Shown here piece by piece: positions 39,612-52,373 of a stretch of 64,000 nucleotides of DNA. Under the pieces are notes generated by a model. The model ran no database searches. It was not told the origin of the DNA and was given only the letters and a program-made list of their open reading frames with translations. This DNA is from an uncultured Oceanospirillaceae bacterium (GTDB taxonomy: Bacteria > Pseudomonadota > Gammaproteobacteria > Pseudomonadales > Balneatricaceae), in contig CAKZPE010000011.1 of the NCBI GenBank assembly GCA_937138495.1, positions 1 through 64,000 on the forward strand, given 5' to 3'. Each line of letters opens with the position of its first letter. Positions within the stretch are counted from its first letter, which is position 1. Both the position numbers and the translations under genes were made by a program.

Positions 39612-41045
39612 TTAGCGTTGAGCCAGCAGCTGCTCAGCCCGGTCACATGCCAGACGCACCTGATTCGGCGCAGTGCCGCCAATGTGGTCACGCGCGCTGA
39701 CAGAACCGTCCAGGGTCAGCACATCAAAAACATCATCGCTGATCTCATCCGAGAACTGCTGTAACTCAGCCAGTGTCATTTCACCCAGGTCTTTACCACA
39801 CTCAATACCGTAGGCTACAGCTTTACCCACAATCTCGTGCGCATCACGGAATGGAATACCTTTACGCACAACGTAATCGGCCAGGTCCGTTGCAGTGGAG
39901 AAACCACGCAGAGCCGCTTCACGCATATTGTCGTGCTTAGCTTCAATGGCAGGCACCATGTCGGCAAATGCCCGCAGGCTGCCTTTTACAGTATCAATCG
40001 CATCAAACAGAGGCTCTTTATCTTCCTGGTTGTCTTTGTTGTAGGCCAGCGGCTGAGACTTCATAAGTGTCAGCAGTGACATCAGGTGACCATACACCCG
40101 GCCACTCTTACCGCGCACCAGTTCCGGTACATCCGGATTTTTCTTCTGCGGCATAATTGAAGAGCCTGTACAGAAGCGGTCTGGCAGGTTAATGAAGTCG
40201 AATTGTGCAGACGCCCACAATACAAGTTCTTCAGAGAAACGGGACAGGTGCATCATCAGCACACTGGAAGCAGCGCAGAATTCAATCGCAAAATCACGGT
40301 CGGATACGGAATCCAGTGAGTTTTCTGTCGGAGCAGTAAAGCCCAGCAGCTCAGTCGTCATCTGACGGTCAATCGGATACGTCGTACCGGCCAGTGCCGC
40401 AGCGCCCAGCGGCAAAATGTTAACCCGTTTGCGGCAATCAACAAAACGCTCGTAATCACGGCTTAACATTTCAAACCATGCCATCAGGTGATGCCCAAAT
40501 GTTACCGGCTGAGCTGTCTGCAGGTGAGTAAAGCCAGGCATAACTGTTGCCGCTTCCTGACGGGCCAGACCGATAATACCCTGTTGCAGACGGTTAATTT
40601 CTGCCAGAACCAGATCCACTTCATCCCGAACATACAGACGGATATCCGTTGCCACCTGATCATTACGGGAACGGCCTGTGTGTAACTTCTTACCGGTGAT
40701 ACCAATCTTACTGGTCAGGGCCGCTTCGATGTTCATATGCACATCTTCCAGCTCAACAGACCATTCAAAGTTACCCGCTTCAATGTCCTGCTGAATTTCA
40801 GCCAGGCCATTAAGAATGTCATCGCATTCAGCTTCGGTAAGTACACCAACCTTGGTCAGCATTTTCGCATGGGCGACAGAGCCCTGAATATCCTGGCGAT
40901 ACATACGCTGATCGAATTCAACCGACGCAGTAAAACGGGCTACAAATGCATCCGTCGGTTCGTTGAATCGGCCGCCCCATTGCTGGTTGGTTTTTTCTTC
41001 GCTCATACTTACCTCTATACTCAACACCAGCCACCTGATGTTCAT
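39612..41045 (-). CDS. argH: Argininosuccinate lyase
   Basis: QWGGRF..., [24 protein letters not shown]; start likely at a downstream ATG ([14 protein letters not shown]). Confidence 0.96.
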   Translation of the reverse strand: MNIRWLVLSIEVSMSEEKTNQQWGGRFNEPTDAFVARFTASVEFDQRMYRQDIQGSVAHAKMLTKVGVLTEAECDDILNGLAEIQQDIEAGNFEWSVELEDVHMNIEAALTSKIGITGKKLHTGRSRNDQVATDIRLYVRDEVDLVLAEINRLQQGIIGLARQEAATVMPGFTHLQTAQPVTFGHHLMAWFEMLSRDYERFVDCRKRVNILPLGAAALAGTTYPIDRQMTTELLGFTAPTENSLDSVSDRDFAIEFCAASSVLMMHLSRFSEELVLWASAQFDFINLPDRFCTGSSIMPQKKNPDVPELVRGKSGRVYGHLMSLLTLMKSQPLAYNKDNQEDKEPLFDAIDTVKGSLRAFADMVPAIEAKHDNMREAALRGFSTATDLADYVVRKGIPFRDAHEIVGKAVAYGIECGKDLGEMTLAELQQFSDEISDDVFDVLTLDGSVSARDHIGGTAPNQVRLACDRAEQLLAQR

Positions 41046-41297
41046 CCTGAATTAAGGGCCTGCATTATACATTACTCGCCCATACCCGACACATCCGCCG
41101 GACATTTTCTTAGCAATCGCCGGTAAATTCCGCACAAACTTATCCACAAGGCCGCAGACATCCGCCGGAATGGAAAAAAGCCTGATGAAGATCATATCCT
41201 ACTTCGTTTTTGAGGCTGCTCTCGCGCATCCGAATCTGATAAAATCAGTTTTTTTATTCAGTACGGGCTTAGGCCCTTTACGACAGCCCTCCAGGAT

Positions 41298-42245
41298 ATG
41301 TTCATGACAACTCCCGTTATCCGTATTGCTACCCGTCAAAGCCCGCTTGCCCTGTGGCAGGCCGAATATGTTAAAGCTGAACTGGAACGCCACCATCCCG
41401 GCATTCAGGTTGAGCTACTGGGGTTTACGACCAAAGGCGATGTCCTGCTGGACTCTCCCCTGTCAAAGATCGGTGGTAAGGGCCTGTTTGTTAAAGAACT
41501 GGAAGTCGCGATGCTGGCGAATGAAGCCGACATTGCCGTGCACTCAATGAAAGATGTCCCTATGGAGTTCCCTGAAGGGCTGGAACTGGCAGTCATCTGC
41601 CCACGGGAAAAACCCACCGATGCTTTTGTATCTAACAACTACAAAAACATTGATGAGCTGCCTCAGGGTGCGGTTGTTGGCACCTCTTCCCTGCGCCGTG
41701 AAGCCCAGCTTCGCGAACGCCGCCCGGACCTGGTCATTAAAACCCTGCGCGGCAATGTGAATACCCGCCTGCGCAAGCTGGATGAAGGCCAGTATGATGC
41801 CATCATCCTGGCAACCGCCGGCTTACTGCGTCTTGAAATGGCTGACCGGATCGCCTGTGAAATCACACCGGAAGAAAGCCTGCCCGCCGGTGGTCAGGGC
41901 GCCGTTGGCATTGAATGCCGCAGTGATGACGATACAACAAAAGCGTTACTGGCACCGTTGCATGATGCACACACAGCCAGCCGTGTAACCGCAGAACGTG
42001 CAATGAACCGTCGTCTTGAAGGAGGTTGCCAGGTACCTATTGCCTGTTACGCCACCCTGGATGACAGCAGCGATGAACTGTACCTGCGCGGCCTGGTCGC
42101 CAGCACTGATGGCACCGAAGTCCTGCGTGATGAAATCACCACCGATTCCGCCGGTGCTGAACAGGCCGGCATTGAGCTGGCAGAACGTCTGCTGGCTGCC
42201 GGTGCAGACAAAATTCTGGCAGAAGTTTACCGGGAAAATGGCTAA
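41298..42245 (+). CDS. hemC: Porphobilinogen deaminase
   Basis: [37 protein letters not shown]. Confidence 0.97.
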   Translation: MFMTTPVIRIATRQSPLALWQAEYVKAELERHHPGIQVELLGFTTKGDVLLDSPLSKIGGKGLFVKELEVAMLANEADIAVHSMKDVPMEFPEGLELAVICPREKPTDAFVSNNYKNIDELPQGAVVGTSSLRREAQLRERRPDLVIKTLRGNVNTRLRKLDEGQYDAIILATAGLLRLEMADRIACEITPEESLPAGGQGAVGIECRSDDDTTKALLAPLHDAHTASRVTAERAMNRRLEGGCQVPIACYATLDDSSDELYLRGLVASTDGTEVLRDEITTDSAGAEQAGIELAERLLAAGADKILAEVYRENG

Positions 42246-43044
42246 GTCTTCTTTACAGGGAATGCGTGTTCTGGTCACCCGACCAGAACACCAGAGCGCC
42301 GGTATCTGCAACGACCTGCAAGCCCGGGGAGCCACTCCTGTTTGCCTGCCTTTGCTACAGATAACACCAGTGCCTGACAGCGACGCAGAATACCCCCTTC
42401 TGAAGCAGCATATTCTGGACCTTGATCTGTATCAGCAGATCATTGTGGTTAGCCCTAACGCGGCACACTTTGCCGGGGAGCTGATCGATCAATACTGGCC
42501 ACAACTGCCAGTGGGCATTACCTGGCACGCCATTGGCCAAAAAACCGCTGATACCCTCACCGGATACGGCATTCAGGCCCGGATAAACACAGCAGGAACC
42601 GATTCAGAAGCTTTGCTGAGCGATTCAACTCTGCAAAACATAACGGAACAACGCATACTTATAATGCGCGGTGAAGGTGGCAGGACAGTTCTGGCGGACA
42701 CATTGCAAGCCCGTGGAGCACGTACTGAATACGCAGAACTTTACCGGCGCAGCTGCCCGGACTATACCTCGCAGCAGATCAACAGTACTATTTACAGTTC
42801 TCTGGACGCAGTTCTGATTACCAGCGGAGAAGCCCTGGAGAATTTTATCAGCCTGCTGGACAGGCCTCAGGAACATACCCCGCAGCTGCGCGGTCAGATA
42901 CTTTCGACCCGACTGCTGGTACCCAGCACCAGGGTAGCCAAATTAGCTACAGCTTATGGCTGTACAAATGTTTATATTGCTCAGGGAGCCGATAGCAAGG
43001 CTATGGTTCAGGCACTAATTGCGACGCTCGACGTGGAAGAATAA
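42238..43044 (+). CDS. hemD: Uroporphyrinogen-III synthase
   Basis: [34 protein letters not shown], follows hemC. Confidence 0.92.
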   Translation: MAKSSLQGMRVLVTRPEHQSAGICNDLQARGATPVCLPLLQITPVPDSDAEYPLLKQHILDLDLYQQIIVVSPNAAHFAGELIDQYWPQLPVGITWHAIGQKTADTLTGYGIQARINTAGTDSEALLSDSTLQNITEQRILIMRGEGGRTVLADTLQARGARTEYAELYRRSCPDYTSQQINSTIYSSLDAVLITSGEALENFISLLDRPQEHTPQLRGQILSTRLLVPSTRVAKLATAYGCTNVYIAQGADSKAMVQALIATLDVEE

Positions 43045-43046
43045 CA

Positions 43047-44300
43047 ATGAGAAAGAACGGGAAAAACAACCGCAACAACAAGGCCGACGCAGACGTCATC
43101 GAAGGCGAAATCATTGAAAAGGACACCCCCGTGGATAAGTCAGCAGAGACCCCGTCATCCGCTAAAGACAACGATAAAAAAGATACCGGCCCAGACGTAA
43201 AGCAATCAGAAAAGTCATCTGAAACGCCTGAAACAGCCAATAATAAACCCGCTAAACAGGGTTCCGGCAAATCAGGTAAGCTGGCGCTGCTACTGGCAAT
43301 CATCGCTATCATCGGTGTCGGTTACCTTTATTGGTTACAGCTGGAATCAAAGAACAGCATCACAACAAGCCAGGCTCAGGCCAGTTCCGAGCTGGACAAT
43401 AAGCTGCAAAACAACCAACAGCAGCAAAACGCTAAAGTGACCGGTTTGACTCAGCAATTACAGGCACTTGAAAGCAAAGCAAATGCTGACGCTGCCAACA
43501 TCGAAGAACTGCAAGCGCGTCTGACCCGCAGCATTCAGCAAATTACGGCTACCCAGCAAAATACCCGAAAAGACTGGATCATTGCTGAGGCAGAATACCT
43601 GCTGAGACTGGCCAATCAGCGGGTTCTGATGGAGCAGACCCCACAGGGCGCCCTGAAGCTGCTACGTTCTGCAGATAAGATCCTCAAAGAAACTGATGAC
43701 GTTACCATCTACGCTGTCCGTAAAGCTTTAGCTGCCGATATCGCAGCACTGGAAGCCGTACCTGAACTGGATACCGAAGGCCTGTTCCTGCGCCTGGGTG
43801 CACTGAACGAGCAAGTAAACAAACTGAAGCTGATTCCACTGACAGAACAACACAAGCTGCCGGAAATTGTATCTGAAGTCAGTAACGAAACGTTTACGGA
43901 AACCTGGACCGCCAACCTGCAAAAAGCCTGGGCTAAAATTGCTGACAAATTTAATCAGCTGGTTGTAATCCAGGACCGCGACGCACCGGTAGAACCTCTG
44001 CTCTCACCACAGCAAAACTTCTACCTGCAGCAAAACCTTCACCTGATGCTGGAGCAGGCTCAACTGTCACTGTTACAACGCCGCAGCGGTACCTATGAAA
44101 ACAGCCTAAGCAAGGCGGAAGGCTGGGTAGCCACCTACTTTGAAGCCACCGACAGTACCACCCAGGCGCTGATCCGCAGCCTTCAGGAAATGAAGCAAGT
44201 GAATGTTTCACCGGCAATGCCTGATATCTCCGGCTCCCTGATCGCTCTGAAAAAGTACCTTCAGGATATGCGTAAACTGAAGGAACAGGAGGCAGCATAA
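43047..44300 (+). CDS. hemX: HemX family protein
   Basis: Acidic N-term, TM, coiled coil; RKDWIIAEAEYLLRLANQRVLME. Confidence 0.92.
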   Translation: MRKNGKNNRNNKADADVIEGEIIEKDTPVDKSAETPSSAKDNDKKDTGPDVKQSEKSSETPETANNKPAKQGSGKSGKLALLLAIIAIIGVGYLYWLQLESKNSITTSQAQASSELDNKLQNNQQQQNAKVTGLTQQLQALESKANADAANIEELQARLTRSIQQITATQQNTRKDWIIAEAEYLLRLANQRVLMEQTPQGALKLLRSADKILKETDDVTIYAVRKALAADIAALEAVPELDTEGLFLRLGALNEQVNKLKLIPLTEQHKLPEIVSEVSNETFTETWTANLQKAWAKIADKFNQLVVIQDRDAPVEPLLSPQQNFYLQQNLHLMLEQAQLSLLQRRSGTYENSLSKAEGWVATYFEATDSTTQALIRSLQEMKQVNVSPAMPDISGSLIALKKYLQDMRKLKEQEAA

Positions 44301-45620
44301 ATGAAAAAGCTATTGATATTGCTGTTGATCCTGCTATTTGCCGGCGCGTGGATCGGCCAGTTAATGATTCAGGATTCAGGTTATACCCTGATTGCCTACA
44401 ACAACATCACCATTGAGATGAGTCTGTGGGTCTTTCTGATCGCACTGCTGACAGTTTTCTTCCTCCTTCACTGGGGCCTGAACCTGCTGCGTGGTTCGTT
44501 ACGTTCCGGTCAGCGTTTTCGCCTGTGGAGCAAAGGCCGTAACCAGCGCATTGCGAATACCAAAAGTCTGAAAGGTCTGATTGCCCTCTCAGAAGGTAAA
44601 TGGTGGCAGGCACAGCGGTTACTGACTCAGGCAGGCGATAAATCAGAACTGCCACTGATCAGCTATCTGGCTGCAGCCCGTGCCGCCCATGAACAGGGGG
44701 AAGATGCTGACTGTGATGAACTTCTGCACAAAGCCCGGGATGCCGCGCCACAAGCTGAAATTGCAGTAGGCATCAGCCAGGCACAGATTCTGTTGTCCCG
44801 TGGGCAATATGAGCCCTGTCTGGCTACCTTGCTGGACCTGAACAAAAAAGCACCTAAAAACACCTATGTCATGAAACTGTTGCGGGAAGTGTATATCCAG
44901 CTGAATGACTGGTCTGCACTGAGCAAACTGATTCCGGAATTACGCAAGCACAAAGCCGTAAAACCAGCCAAACTGCTGAAAACCGAACAGCGTTGTTACA
45001 GCAATATTCTTGAGCAAAGTATCAGCCAGCTACCTGTCCACGCAGATAATGAAGAAAAAGCGAAAGCTTTAGGTGTTGCCTGGCATAACATGCCTGGGCA
45101 ACTGACCAGTGATGATGTACTGGCCCGGCACTACACCAATCTGCTGGTCAGCATTGGTGCGGAAGAAAAAGCCGAAGCAACCATCCGTGAACTGCTCAAA
45201 CGTAACTGGGATGATTCCCTGATCACCCTTTACGGACGCATTGCGGGCAGTGATGCACATAAACAGCTGGAATTTGCCAAGAGCTTCCTGAATGACTATC
45301 CAATGAATGCAGATCTTCTGCTGACACTGGGCCGTTTATCCCTGCGCAATCAGCACTGGGGGAAAGCGGTCGCTTACTTCGAGCAAAGCCTGGAAGAAGA
45401 GTCCCGGCCGGAAACACTGAGCGAACTGGCGCGCCTGTTACAGCATATGGGTGAAACCGAACGCACCCTGAAACTGATCGAGAATAACTTCAGTCTGATC
45501 GGTAACGGCTTACCCCAGCTGCCAATGCCCGAGAAAGCACCTGCCAGGCCTGAACAGCCTGAAACAGTTATTTCTGACGATCATATTCATGCTAAGCCAC
45601 GCTTTAAGCCCATTAGCTAA
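44301..45620 (+). CDS. hemY: HemY TPR protein
   Basis: N-term TMs, TPR repeats; follows hemX. Confidence 0.92.
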   Translation: MKKLLILLLILLFAGAWIGQLMIQDSGYTLIAYNNITIEMSLWVFLIALLTVFFLLHWGLNLLRGSLRSGQRFRLWSKGRNQRIANTKSLKGLIALSEGKWWQAQRLLTQAGDKSELPLISYLAAARAAHEQGEDADCDELLHKARDAAPQAEIAVGISQAQILLSRGQYEPCLATLLDLNKKAPKNTYVMKLLREVYIQLNDWSALSKLIPELRKHKAVKPAKLLKTEQRCYSNILEQSISQLPVHADNEEKAKALGVAWHNMPGQLTSDDVLARHYTNLLVSIGAEEKAEATIRELLKRNWDDSLITLYGRIAGSDAHKQLEFAKSFLNDYPMNADLLLTLGRLSLRNQHWGKAVAYFEQSLEEESRPETLSELARLLQHMGETERTLKLIENNFSLIGNGLPQLPMPEKAPARPEQPETVISDDHIHAKPRFKPIS

Positions 45621-45637
45621 GCGCGATCTGAAAGCCA

Positions 45638-45668
45638 TAAAAAAAGCAGCCATCCGCTGCTTTTTTTG
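45638..45668. terminator. Convergent terminator hemY / reductase
   Basis: aaaaaaagcagccatccgctgctttttttg. Confidence 0.8.
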
Positions 45669-45682
45669 TATCTGGCAACTGA

Positions 45683-46774
45683 CTACTTACGTGGCGCGTA
45701 CGCAAACACATCAGCATGCATACAGTCACCGTCGAATCCCTGTGCTTCACAGGCATCCAGCAACGCGTAAACCATGCCTGGCGAACCACTGGTATAAATT
45801 ACCGTATCGGAAAAATCATCGCAGTCAGCCAGAATTGCATCCGGAATCAGACCGGTACGCCCCTCCCACGCCTGACCATTTTCCGGCTCACTGACCACCA
45901 GTTCATAACTGACGTTAGCATGCTCCGCTGCCCACTGCTGCGGCAATTTTTCAAGGTACAGATCTTCAGCAACCCGCACGCCCCAGTAAATACGAATAGG
46001 GTTTGATACCTGATTAGCCAGCAGATGCTCTGTAATACTTTTGATTTGGGAGAAACCGGTGCTGGCAGCGACCAGTACGATCCGGGTTTGCGGCTTAAGA
46101 CTGGACGCATCCAGGTAACAGTCACCCTTAGGCAATTCAACTTCGATACTTGGGTTATTCTGCAGATGCTCAATAATCGCAATGGATAGCTCACCTTCCG
46201 GCATCCGGCGGATATGCAATTCCAGATCACTGCCATGATCAGGCGCACTGCCGATAGAAAATGGCGCGCAACGTCCATCCGGCAGAATCAGTTCCAGATA
46301 CTGCCCTGCATGAAACTCAATGGCCATACTCGCAGTAACAGGTAAATGTAAACGCACCCGAAACACTTCATGGCTAAGCTGTTCAACACTCGCAATATCA
46401 CAAACCAGTTTTTTCACTCGAAACTCTCCAGGACCCAACAGCCCATCAATCTTCACCCTAATGTCACCCTGAGGGACCGCCGTGCAGGCATATATCCGTG
46501 CGGGCTGATGCCCGTCTTGTAAGCTTACATCCAGCTCAGGGTAACGTTGTATTATGCTTCCGGCTAACAGCTCTACGTTACAGATCTGACAGACACCGTT
46601 CAGACAACTGCGGCGCATCTTATACCCTGCACGCTCCAGCGCAAGTAAAATTGATTCGCCCGTTTCAGCTTCAACCCTGTAATGACGATCGCCGCTGTCG
46701 ATCTGTATAAGAATATCAGCCTCCGAAAATATCCAGATCCTGCCAGATGCTATCAACGCGCTGCTTAATAGCAT
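45683..46774 (-). CDS. 2Fe-2S ferredoxin/FAD/NAD(P)-binding reductase (CDP-6-deoxyglucoseen reductase-like)
   Basis: [19 protein letters not shown] [2Fe-2S] cluster; FNR-like FAD/NAD domains; 5' end uncertain. Confidence 0.88.
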   Translation of the reverse strand: MLLSSALIASGRIWIFSEADILIQIDSGDRHYRVEAETGESILLALERAGYKMRRSCLNGVCQICNVELLAGSIIQRYPELDVSLQDGHQPARIYACTAVPQGDIRVKIDGLLGPGEFRVKKLVCDIASVEQLSHEVFRVRLHLPVTASMAIEFHAGQYLELILPDGRCAPFSIGSAPDHGSDLELHIRRMPEGELSIAIIEHLQNNPSIEVELPKGDCYLDASSLKPQTRIVLVAASTGFSQIKSITEHLLANQVSNPIRIYWGVRVAEDLYLEKLPQQWAAEHANVSYELVVSEPENGQAWEGRTGLIPDAILADCDDFSDTVIYTSGSPGMVYALLDACEAQGFDGDCMHADVFAYAPRK

Positions 46775-48197
46775 CCGTCATAACAATTGGCTCACCCCAT
46801 TCGCGATCTGTCTCACCTTCCCACTTGTTGGTAGCATCCATTCCCATCTTAGAGCCCAGCCCGGAAACCGGCGATGCAAAATCCAGATAATCAATCGGGG
46901 TGTTATCAATCATAACGGTATCCCGCTGCGGATCCATACGGGTGGTAATCGCCCAGATAACGTCGTTCCAGTCGCGTGCATTCACATCATCATCACACAC
47001 AATGACGAACTTGGTGTACATGAACTGACGCAGGAATGACCAGACCCCAAGCATAATTCGTTTAGCATGACCCGGATATTGCTTCTTAATAGTGACCACT
47101 GCCATACGATAGGAACAGCCTTCAGGCGGCAGATAGAAATCTACAATTTCCGGGAATTGTTTCTGCAAAATCGGCACAAATACTTCATTCAGTGCCACTC
47201 CGAGAATAGCCGGTTCATCCGGCGGACGGCCGGTATAAGTGCTGTGGTAAATCGGTTTTTTACGGTGCGTAATCCGCTCCACCGTAAAGACAGGGAAACG
47301 GTCCACTTCGTTGTAGTAACCGGTGTGGTCGCCGAACGGACCTTCATCAGCCATTTCATCCGGATAGATAAAGCCTTCGAGAATAAATTCTGCACTGGCG
47401 GGTACCTGAAGGTCACTGCCAATACACTCAGTTACTTCGGTCTTACCGCCTCGCAGCAAACCGGCAAAGGCATATTCTGATAGAGAATCCGGTACCGGGG
47501 TCACAGCTCCCAGAATCGTCGCCGGATCTGCTCCTAAAGCAACAGCCACCGGGAATGGTTCACCGGGATGGGCTTTCTGCCACTCACGGAAATCCAGCGC
47601 ACCGCCACGGTGGGCCAGCCAGCGCATGATAAGCTTGTTTTTACCGATCAGTTGCTGTCGGTATATACCAAGGTTCTGACGGGGCTTTTCCGGCCCCCGG
47701 GTAATGACCAGCGGCCAGGTAACAAGCGGCCCGGCATCACCCGGCCAGCACGTCTGGATCGGCAGTTTATACAGATCAACGTCATCCCCTTCGATCACAT
47801 GAGCCTGGCAATCGGCTTTGCGAACCACCTTCGGCCCCATATTCAGCACCTGCTTATACACAGGAAGCTTGTCCCAGGCGTCCTTCATCCCTTTCGGCGG
47901 CTCAGGCTCTTTCAGCATGGCCAGCAACTTACCCACTTCGCGCAAGCTGGTAACATCTTCTTCGCCCATGCCCATCGCGACCCGCTTAGGTGTGCCAAAG
48001 AGATTCGCCAGAACCGGGTAGTCATACCCCTTAGGGTTTTCAAACAGCAGTGCAGGACCGCCTGCACGCAAGGTACGGTCACAAATTTCAGTCATTTCCA
48101 GATGAGGATCAACTTCCATCTGGATTCGCTTTAATTCACCCTGCTCTTCAAGGGTACGGATAAAGTCCCGCAGATCTTTATATTTAAGATTACTCAT
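46716..48197 (-). CDS. ubiD: 4-hydroxy-3-polyprenylbenzoate decarboxylase UbiD
   Basis: [25 protein letters not shown]...; start 48197. Confidence 0.95.
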   Translation of the reverse strand: MSNLKYKDLRDFIRTLEEQGELKRIQMEVDPHLEMTEICDRTLRAGGPALLFENPKGYDYPVLANLFGTPKRVAMGMGEEDVTSLREVGKLLAMLKEPEPPKGMKDAWDKLPVYKQVLNMGPKVVRKADCQAHVIEGDDVDLYKLPIQTCWPGDAGPLVTWPLVITRGPEKPRQNLGIYRQQLIGKNKLIMRWLAHRGGALDFREWQKAHPGEPFPVAVALGADPATILGAVTPVPDSLSEYAFAGLLRGGKTEVTECIGSDLQVPASAEFILEGFIYPDEMADEGPFGDHTGYYNEVDRFPVFTVERITHRKKPIYHSTYTGRPPDEPAILGVALNEVFVPILQKQFPEIVDFYLPPEGCSYRMAVVTIKKQYPGHAKRIMLGVWSFLRQFMYTKFVIVCDDDVNARDWNDVIWAITTRMDPQRDTVMIDNTPIDYLDFASPVSGLGSKMGMDATNKWEGETDREWGEPIVMTDAIKQRVDSIWQDLDIFGG

Positions 48198-48239
48198 AAC
48201 GGTCCGGCAATCAGGTTTTAATAACAAAGATTTAGTAAC

Positions 48240-48268
48240 AAAAAAGGGTAAGCCATAAGCTTACCCTT
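48240..48268. terminator. rho downstream hairpin
   Basis: aaaaagggtaagccataagcttaccctt. Confidence 0.7.
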
Positions 48269-48286
48269 GTGTGTTCGGAATGTTGA

Positions 48287-49546
48287 TCAGGAACGCTTCA
48301 TTGACAGGAAGAATTCGTCATTCGTTTTGAAGTCCTTGAGCTTGTCGAGAACAAACTCAATTGCTGCAGAGTCTTCCATCGGATCCAGCAGCTTACGCAG
48401 AATCCACATCCGCTGCAGTTCATCCTCATCCGTCAGCAGATCTTCGCGACGGGTGCCTGAACGGCGAATATTGAAAGCCGGGTAAACACGCTTCTCAGCA
48501 ACCTTACGGTCAAGGTGAACTTCAGAGTTACCGGTACCTTTAAATTCTTCAAAGATAACTTCGTCCATCTTGGAACCGGTATCAACCAGCGCCGTTGCAA
48601 TGATGGTCAGACTGCCGCCTTCTTCGATGTTACGTGCGGCACCGAAGAAACGCTTAGGACGTTCCAGTGCGTGTGCATCCACACCACCGGTCAGCACTTT
48701 ACCGGATGAAGGAATCACAGTGTTATACGCACGCGCAAGACGGGTAATGGAATCCAGCAGGATCACAACGTCTTTCTTATGCTCTGTCAGACGCTTAGCC
48801 TTCTCAAGTACCATTTCAGCCACCTGAACGTGACGTGATGGCGGCTCATCAAAGGTCGATGCCACAACTTCGCCACGAACCGTCCGCTGCATCTCGGTAA
48901 CTTCCTCAGGACGCTCATCGATCAGCAGAACAATCAGGTGCGTCTCAGGGTTGTTACGGGTAATAGAGTTAGCAATATTCTGCAGCATCAGTGTCTTGCC
49001 GGCCTTTGGCGGAGACACCAGCAAAGCTCGCTGACCTTTACCCATTGGGCATACAAGATCGATAACCCGTGCTGTCAGATCTTCAGTACTGCCGTTACCC
49101 AGTTCCATTTTCAGACGGTCCTGTGCGAACAGAGGCGTCAGGTTTTCAAACAGAATCTTGTTTTTGGCATTCTCAGGCTTATCAAAGTTAATCTTGTCGA
49201 CTTTCAACAGCGCAAAGTAACGTTCACCATCCTTAGGAGGACGAATCTTGCCAGAAATCGTGTCACCCGTGCGCAGGTTAAAACGACGGATCTGACTTGG
49301 AGAAACGTAAATATCATCAGGACCAGCCAGATAAGAACTATCTGCAGAGCGTAAGAAACCAAATCCATCTTGTAAAATTTCCAGCACGCCATCGCCATAA
49401 ATGTCTTCACCACCTTTCGCGTGACGCTTAAGGATGGCAAAAATAACATCTTGTTTGCGGGAGCGGCCCAGGTTATCCATTCCCATTTCTTTCGCTATAT
49501 TTAACAGCTCAGAAACGTTTTTCGTTTTCAGTTCGGTAAGATTCAT
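48287..49546 (-). CDS. rho: Transcription termination factor Rho
   Basis: [22 protein letters not shown]...[17 protein letters not shown]; start 49546. Confidence 0.97.
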   Translation of the reverse strand: MNLTELKTKNVSELLNIAKEMGMDNLGRSRKQDVIFAILKRHAKGGEDIYGDGVLEILQDGFGFLRSADSSYLAGPDDIYVSPSQIRRFNLRTGDTISGKIRPPKDGERYFALLKVDKINFDKPENAKNKILFENLTPLFAQDRLKMELGNGSTEDLTARVIDLVCPMGKGQRALLVSPPKAGKTLMLQNIANSITRNNPETHLIVLLIDERPEEVTEMQRTVRGEVVASTFDEPPSRHVQVAEMVLEKAKRLTEHKKDVVILLDSITRLARAYNTVIPSSGKVLTGGVDAHALERPKRFFGAARNIEEGGSLTIIATALVDTGSKMDEVIFEEFKGTGNSEVHLDRKVAEKRVYPAFNIRRSGTRREDLLTDEDELQRMWILRKLLDPMEDSAAIEFVLDKLKDFKTNDEFFLSMKRS

Positions 49547-49767
49547 AATGTAAGAGTAGGAGGACGTAGCCACGTTGAGAAAGAACGTTGGAGAAATCGT
49601 TCAGACTAGATTGAATTGATAATGTGAAACCGGAATCAGACAGTAACCCCAGTCATTAGAAGCCATAACTATAATCGCTTGTTTACGGTTAGTCCAGCAT
49701 TCAGCGCGCAATCTTTATACAGCACAGATAACACTGAAGCTAACCACAACAAGCGCAAAATCGATAC

Positions 49768-50091
49768 TTACAGACTTGTTTCAATAAAACCGGCCAGCTG
49801 GGACTTGGATAACGCCCCCACCTTGGTCGCTTCTACGTTACCGTCTTTGAAAATCATCAGAGTAGGGATACCGCGAATACCAAACTTCGGAGGCGTTTCG
49901 CTATTCTCATCAATGTTCAGCTTGCAGACTTTAAGCTTACCTTCGTACTCTTTTGCAATCTCTTCCAGAACTGGTGCAATCATTTTGCATGGTCCGCACC
50001 ACTCAGCCCAATAATCCACCAGAACCGGTGCTTCAGACTTGAGAACATCCTCTTCAAAGGATGCGTCGGTTACATTGATAATATCACTCAT
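49768..50091 (-). CDS. trxA: Thioredoxin
   Basis: [22 protein letters not shown]. Confidence 0.97.
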   Translation of the reverse strand: MSDIINVTDASFEEDVLKSEAPVLVDYWAEWCGPCKMIAPVLEEIAKEYEGKLKVCKLNIDENSETPPKFGIRGIPTLMIFKDGNVEATKVGALSKSQLAGFIETSL

Positions 50092-50318
50092 AAAAAAGCC
50101 TCACAGGGAGATTCTCGCCAATAATGGAGTCGATAATACCATTCAAAACAAACAAATGTGAATACTCACGCCTTCTCTCGTCGGCCACTGGCAAAATCAG
50201 CTGATCTCAGACAGCTATCCCGACGATATGATCATCTTTGCGAATGCTAAATTCTCACTTATAAAAGAGTTTTTGCTAAACTGGCTGGCAACAAAACCGT
50301 TTTTGGATACTTACCAGT

Positions 50319-51833
50319 ATGCCGCAGGATAATGCTTTAATGGCCAGTCAGGATACCCTGATGGCAGCCATTGACCTGGGATCAAACAGCTTTCACATCG
50401 TCATTGCGAAACTGGATCAGGGAGAATTACTCCCGATCGATGTTTTATCAGAAAAGGTGCAACTCGCAGCCGGCCTGAATGAAAACATGTTACTCAGTGA
50501 AGAAGCGCAGCAGCGGGGTCTTGAATGCCTGCAACGTTTTGCTGAACGTATTAAAGGCCTCCCCGCCGGCGCAGTCAGCGCGGTAGCAACAAACGCATTA
50601 CGCGAAGCAGTTAACAGCCAGGATTTTATCGTCAGGGCTGAAGCGGTGTTAGGCCGTTCGATCGAAGTAATCGCCGGCATCGAAGAAGCACGACTGATAC
50701 ACCTGGGTGTCGAACATACACTGGCCGCAGAATCCGGCTCCAGACTGATCATCGATATTGGCGGCGGCAGCACAGAGTTTATCATTGGAGAACGCTTTGA
50801 ACCTCTGGAACTGGAAAGCCTTGAAATGGGCTGTGTCAGTTTCAGCAAACGATATTTCAAAGACGGCGTTATTAGTGAGAAAAATTTCCAACTGGCTGTA
50901 TTTGGCGCTTTACGGGAGATGTTACCCATTAAGCGCCGTTATAAACGCCAGGGCTGGCAGCATTGTGTTGGCTCATCCGGAACAGTCAAAGCGATTCATC
51001 AGGCATGCCTGGCGTCCGGCTATAGCGAAAGCGCAATTACCGCAAAAGCCCTGAAACAGGTAAGAACACGATTATTAGAATTTAATCACGTCGATGAGAT
51101 CTCAATACCCGGCATTAAAGAACAGCGAAAAGCCGTCATTGCGGCCGGAATAGCAATCCTTTCTGCGGCCTTTGAGTCACTGGGCATCAAGGAAATGCAT
51201 TTATCTGGAGGCGCTTTACGGGAGGGTTTACTGTACGACATGACCGGCAGACTACACCACGAGGACGTACGCGAACGCAGTATCAATGCGCTCATGCAAC
51301 GTTATCACGTTGATCAGGAACACGCTCTGCGCGTTGAACAGACAGCCCTGATATCCCTAACCCAGGTCCGAGCTAACTGGAAGCTTCAGAATAATGAATA
51401 TCATAATATGCTCAGTTGGGCAGCCCGCAGTTACGAAACAGGACTGACAATTGCACACAGCCAGTATCACAAGCACAGTGCATATTTAGTACTAAATTCT
51501 GACCTCCCGGGATTTAGCCGACAGGAACAACGTCAGTTAGCAGCTCTTATACGCAACCATCGGCGAAAATTTAACGAGGCAGAGTTTGAACAACTCCCCG
51601 GGAGAGAAATAAACACATTCAGGCGATTATGCGTGCTTTTACGTATCTCAATCGTATTACACCGCAGCAGGAGCAAAGAGCGATTGCCAGCATTTACCTT
51701 AACAGCCACCGATGACAACATTAAGCTGCGCTTCCCCGATAACTGGCTGAACTATCACCCCCTTACACGGGCGGATCTTGAGCAGGAAGCGGAATACCTG
51801 AACAACAGCGGCTTTGTCTTGAGCATTCGCTAA
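50319..51833 (+). CDS. ppx: Exopolyphosphatase (Ppx/GppA)
   Basis: AAIDLGSNSFHIVIAKL; LIIDIGGGSTEFIIGE. Confidence 0.93.
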   Translation: MPQDNALMASQDTLMAAIDLGSNSFHIVIAKLDQGELLPIDVLSEKVQLAAGLNENMLLSEEAQQRGLECLQRFAERIKGLPAGAVSAVATNALREAVNSQDFIVRAEAVLGRSIEVIAGIEEARLIHLGVEHTLAAESGSRLIIDIGGGSTEFIIGERFEPLELESLEMGCVSFSKRYFKDGVISEKNFQLAVFGALREMLPIKRRYKRQGWQHCVGSSGTVKAIHQACLASGYSESAITAKALKQVRTRLLEFNHVDEISIPGIKEQRKAVIAAGIAILSAAFESLGIKEMHLSGGALREGLLYDMTGRLHHEDVRERSINALMQRYHVDQEHALRVEQTALISLTQVRANWKLQNNEYHNMLSWAARSYETGLTIAHSQYHKHSAYLVLNSDLPGFSRQEQRQLAALIRNHRRKFNEAEFEQLPGREINTFRRLCVLLRISIVLHRSRSKERLPAFTLTATDDNIKLRFPDNWLNYHPLTRADLEQEAEYLNNSGFVLSIR

Positions 51834-51992
51834 AGATCTCTGCAGCACGAATAACCATACAATAAATAGTGTCATTATTTGCTTTAGGTCAGCTAATTCT
51901 CAGTAAACCTCCGCAACCCCCTTCATTTCATAGATGAATATCGTAAAAGCAATTAGCCTAAGGCTGTCATCTTTTTATCTGAGTAAACATGA

Positions 51993-52358
51993 ATGGAAAA
52001 GACCAGCGAACTGATCTGGCAGGACACCCAACATCAGGAACTGTTTCGGCTGATTGACAAAATCAAGGAAGACGGAGTGGAAGCTGATATATTTGTTCGG
52101 CTTTATGACTATGCAGAGCATCATTTCAGTCTTGAAGAAGCATATATGCGGGAATCATCATATCCTGATATTGATTCGCATATAGCTGCACACAATAAGT
52201 TTCGCCAGGAGTTAACCAATATGGTAACTCAGCATCATGATTACGATGAGGCTTTACGTGAATCCCTCGCAACCTTTCTGAGTGAATGGCTTAAACGCCA
52301 TATATGGGGCATCGATAAACAATTTGAAGATTATATTCTGCGTTCTGATATCAAATAA
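51993..52358 (+). CDS. Bacteriohemerythrin
   Basis: HQELFRLIDKI...YAEHHFSLEEAYM...HIAAHNKF...WLKRHIWGIDKQFEDYI, hemerythrin His ligands. Confidence 0.88.
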   Translation: MEKTSELIWQDTQHQELFRLIDKIKEDGVEADIFVRLYDYAEHHFSLEEAYMRESSYPDIDSHIAAHNKFRQELTNMVTQHHDYDEALRESLATFLSEWLKRHIWGIDKQFEDYILRSDIK

Positions 52359-52373
52359 CAGACTTTCAGACAC

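Noticed and set aside
47067-48134. Plus-strand ORFs 47067-47480 and 47568-48134
   Set aside because: Antisense to ubiD.
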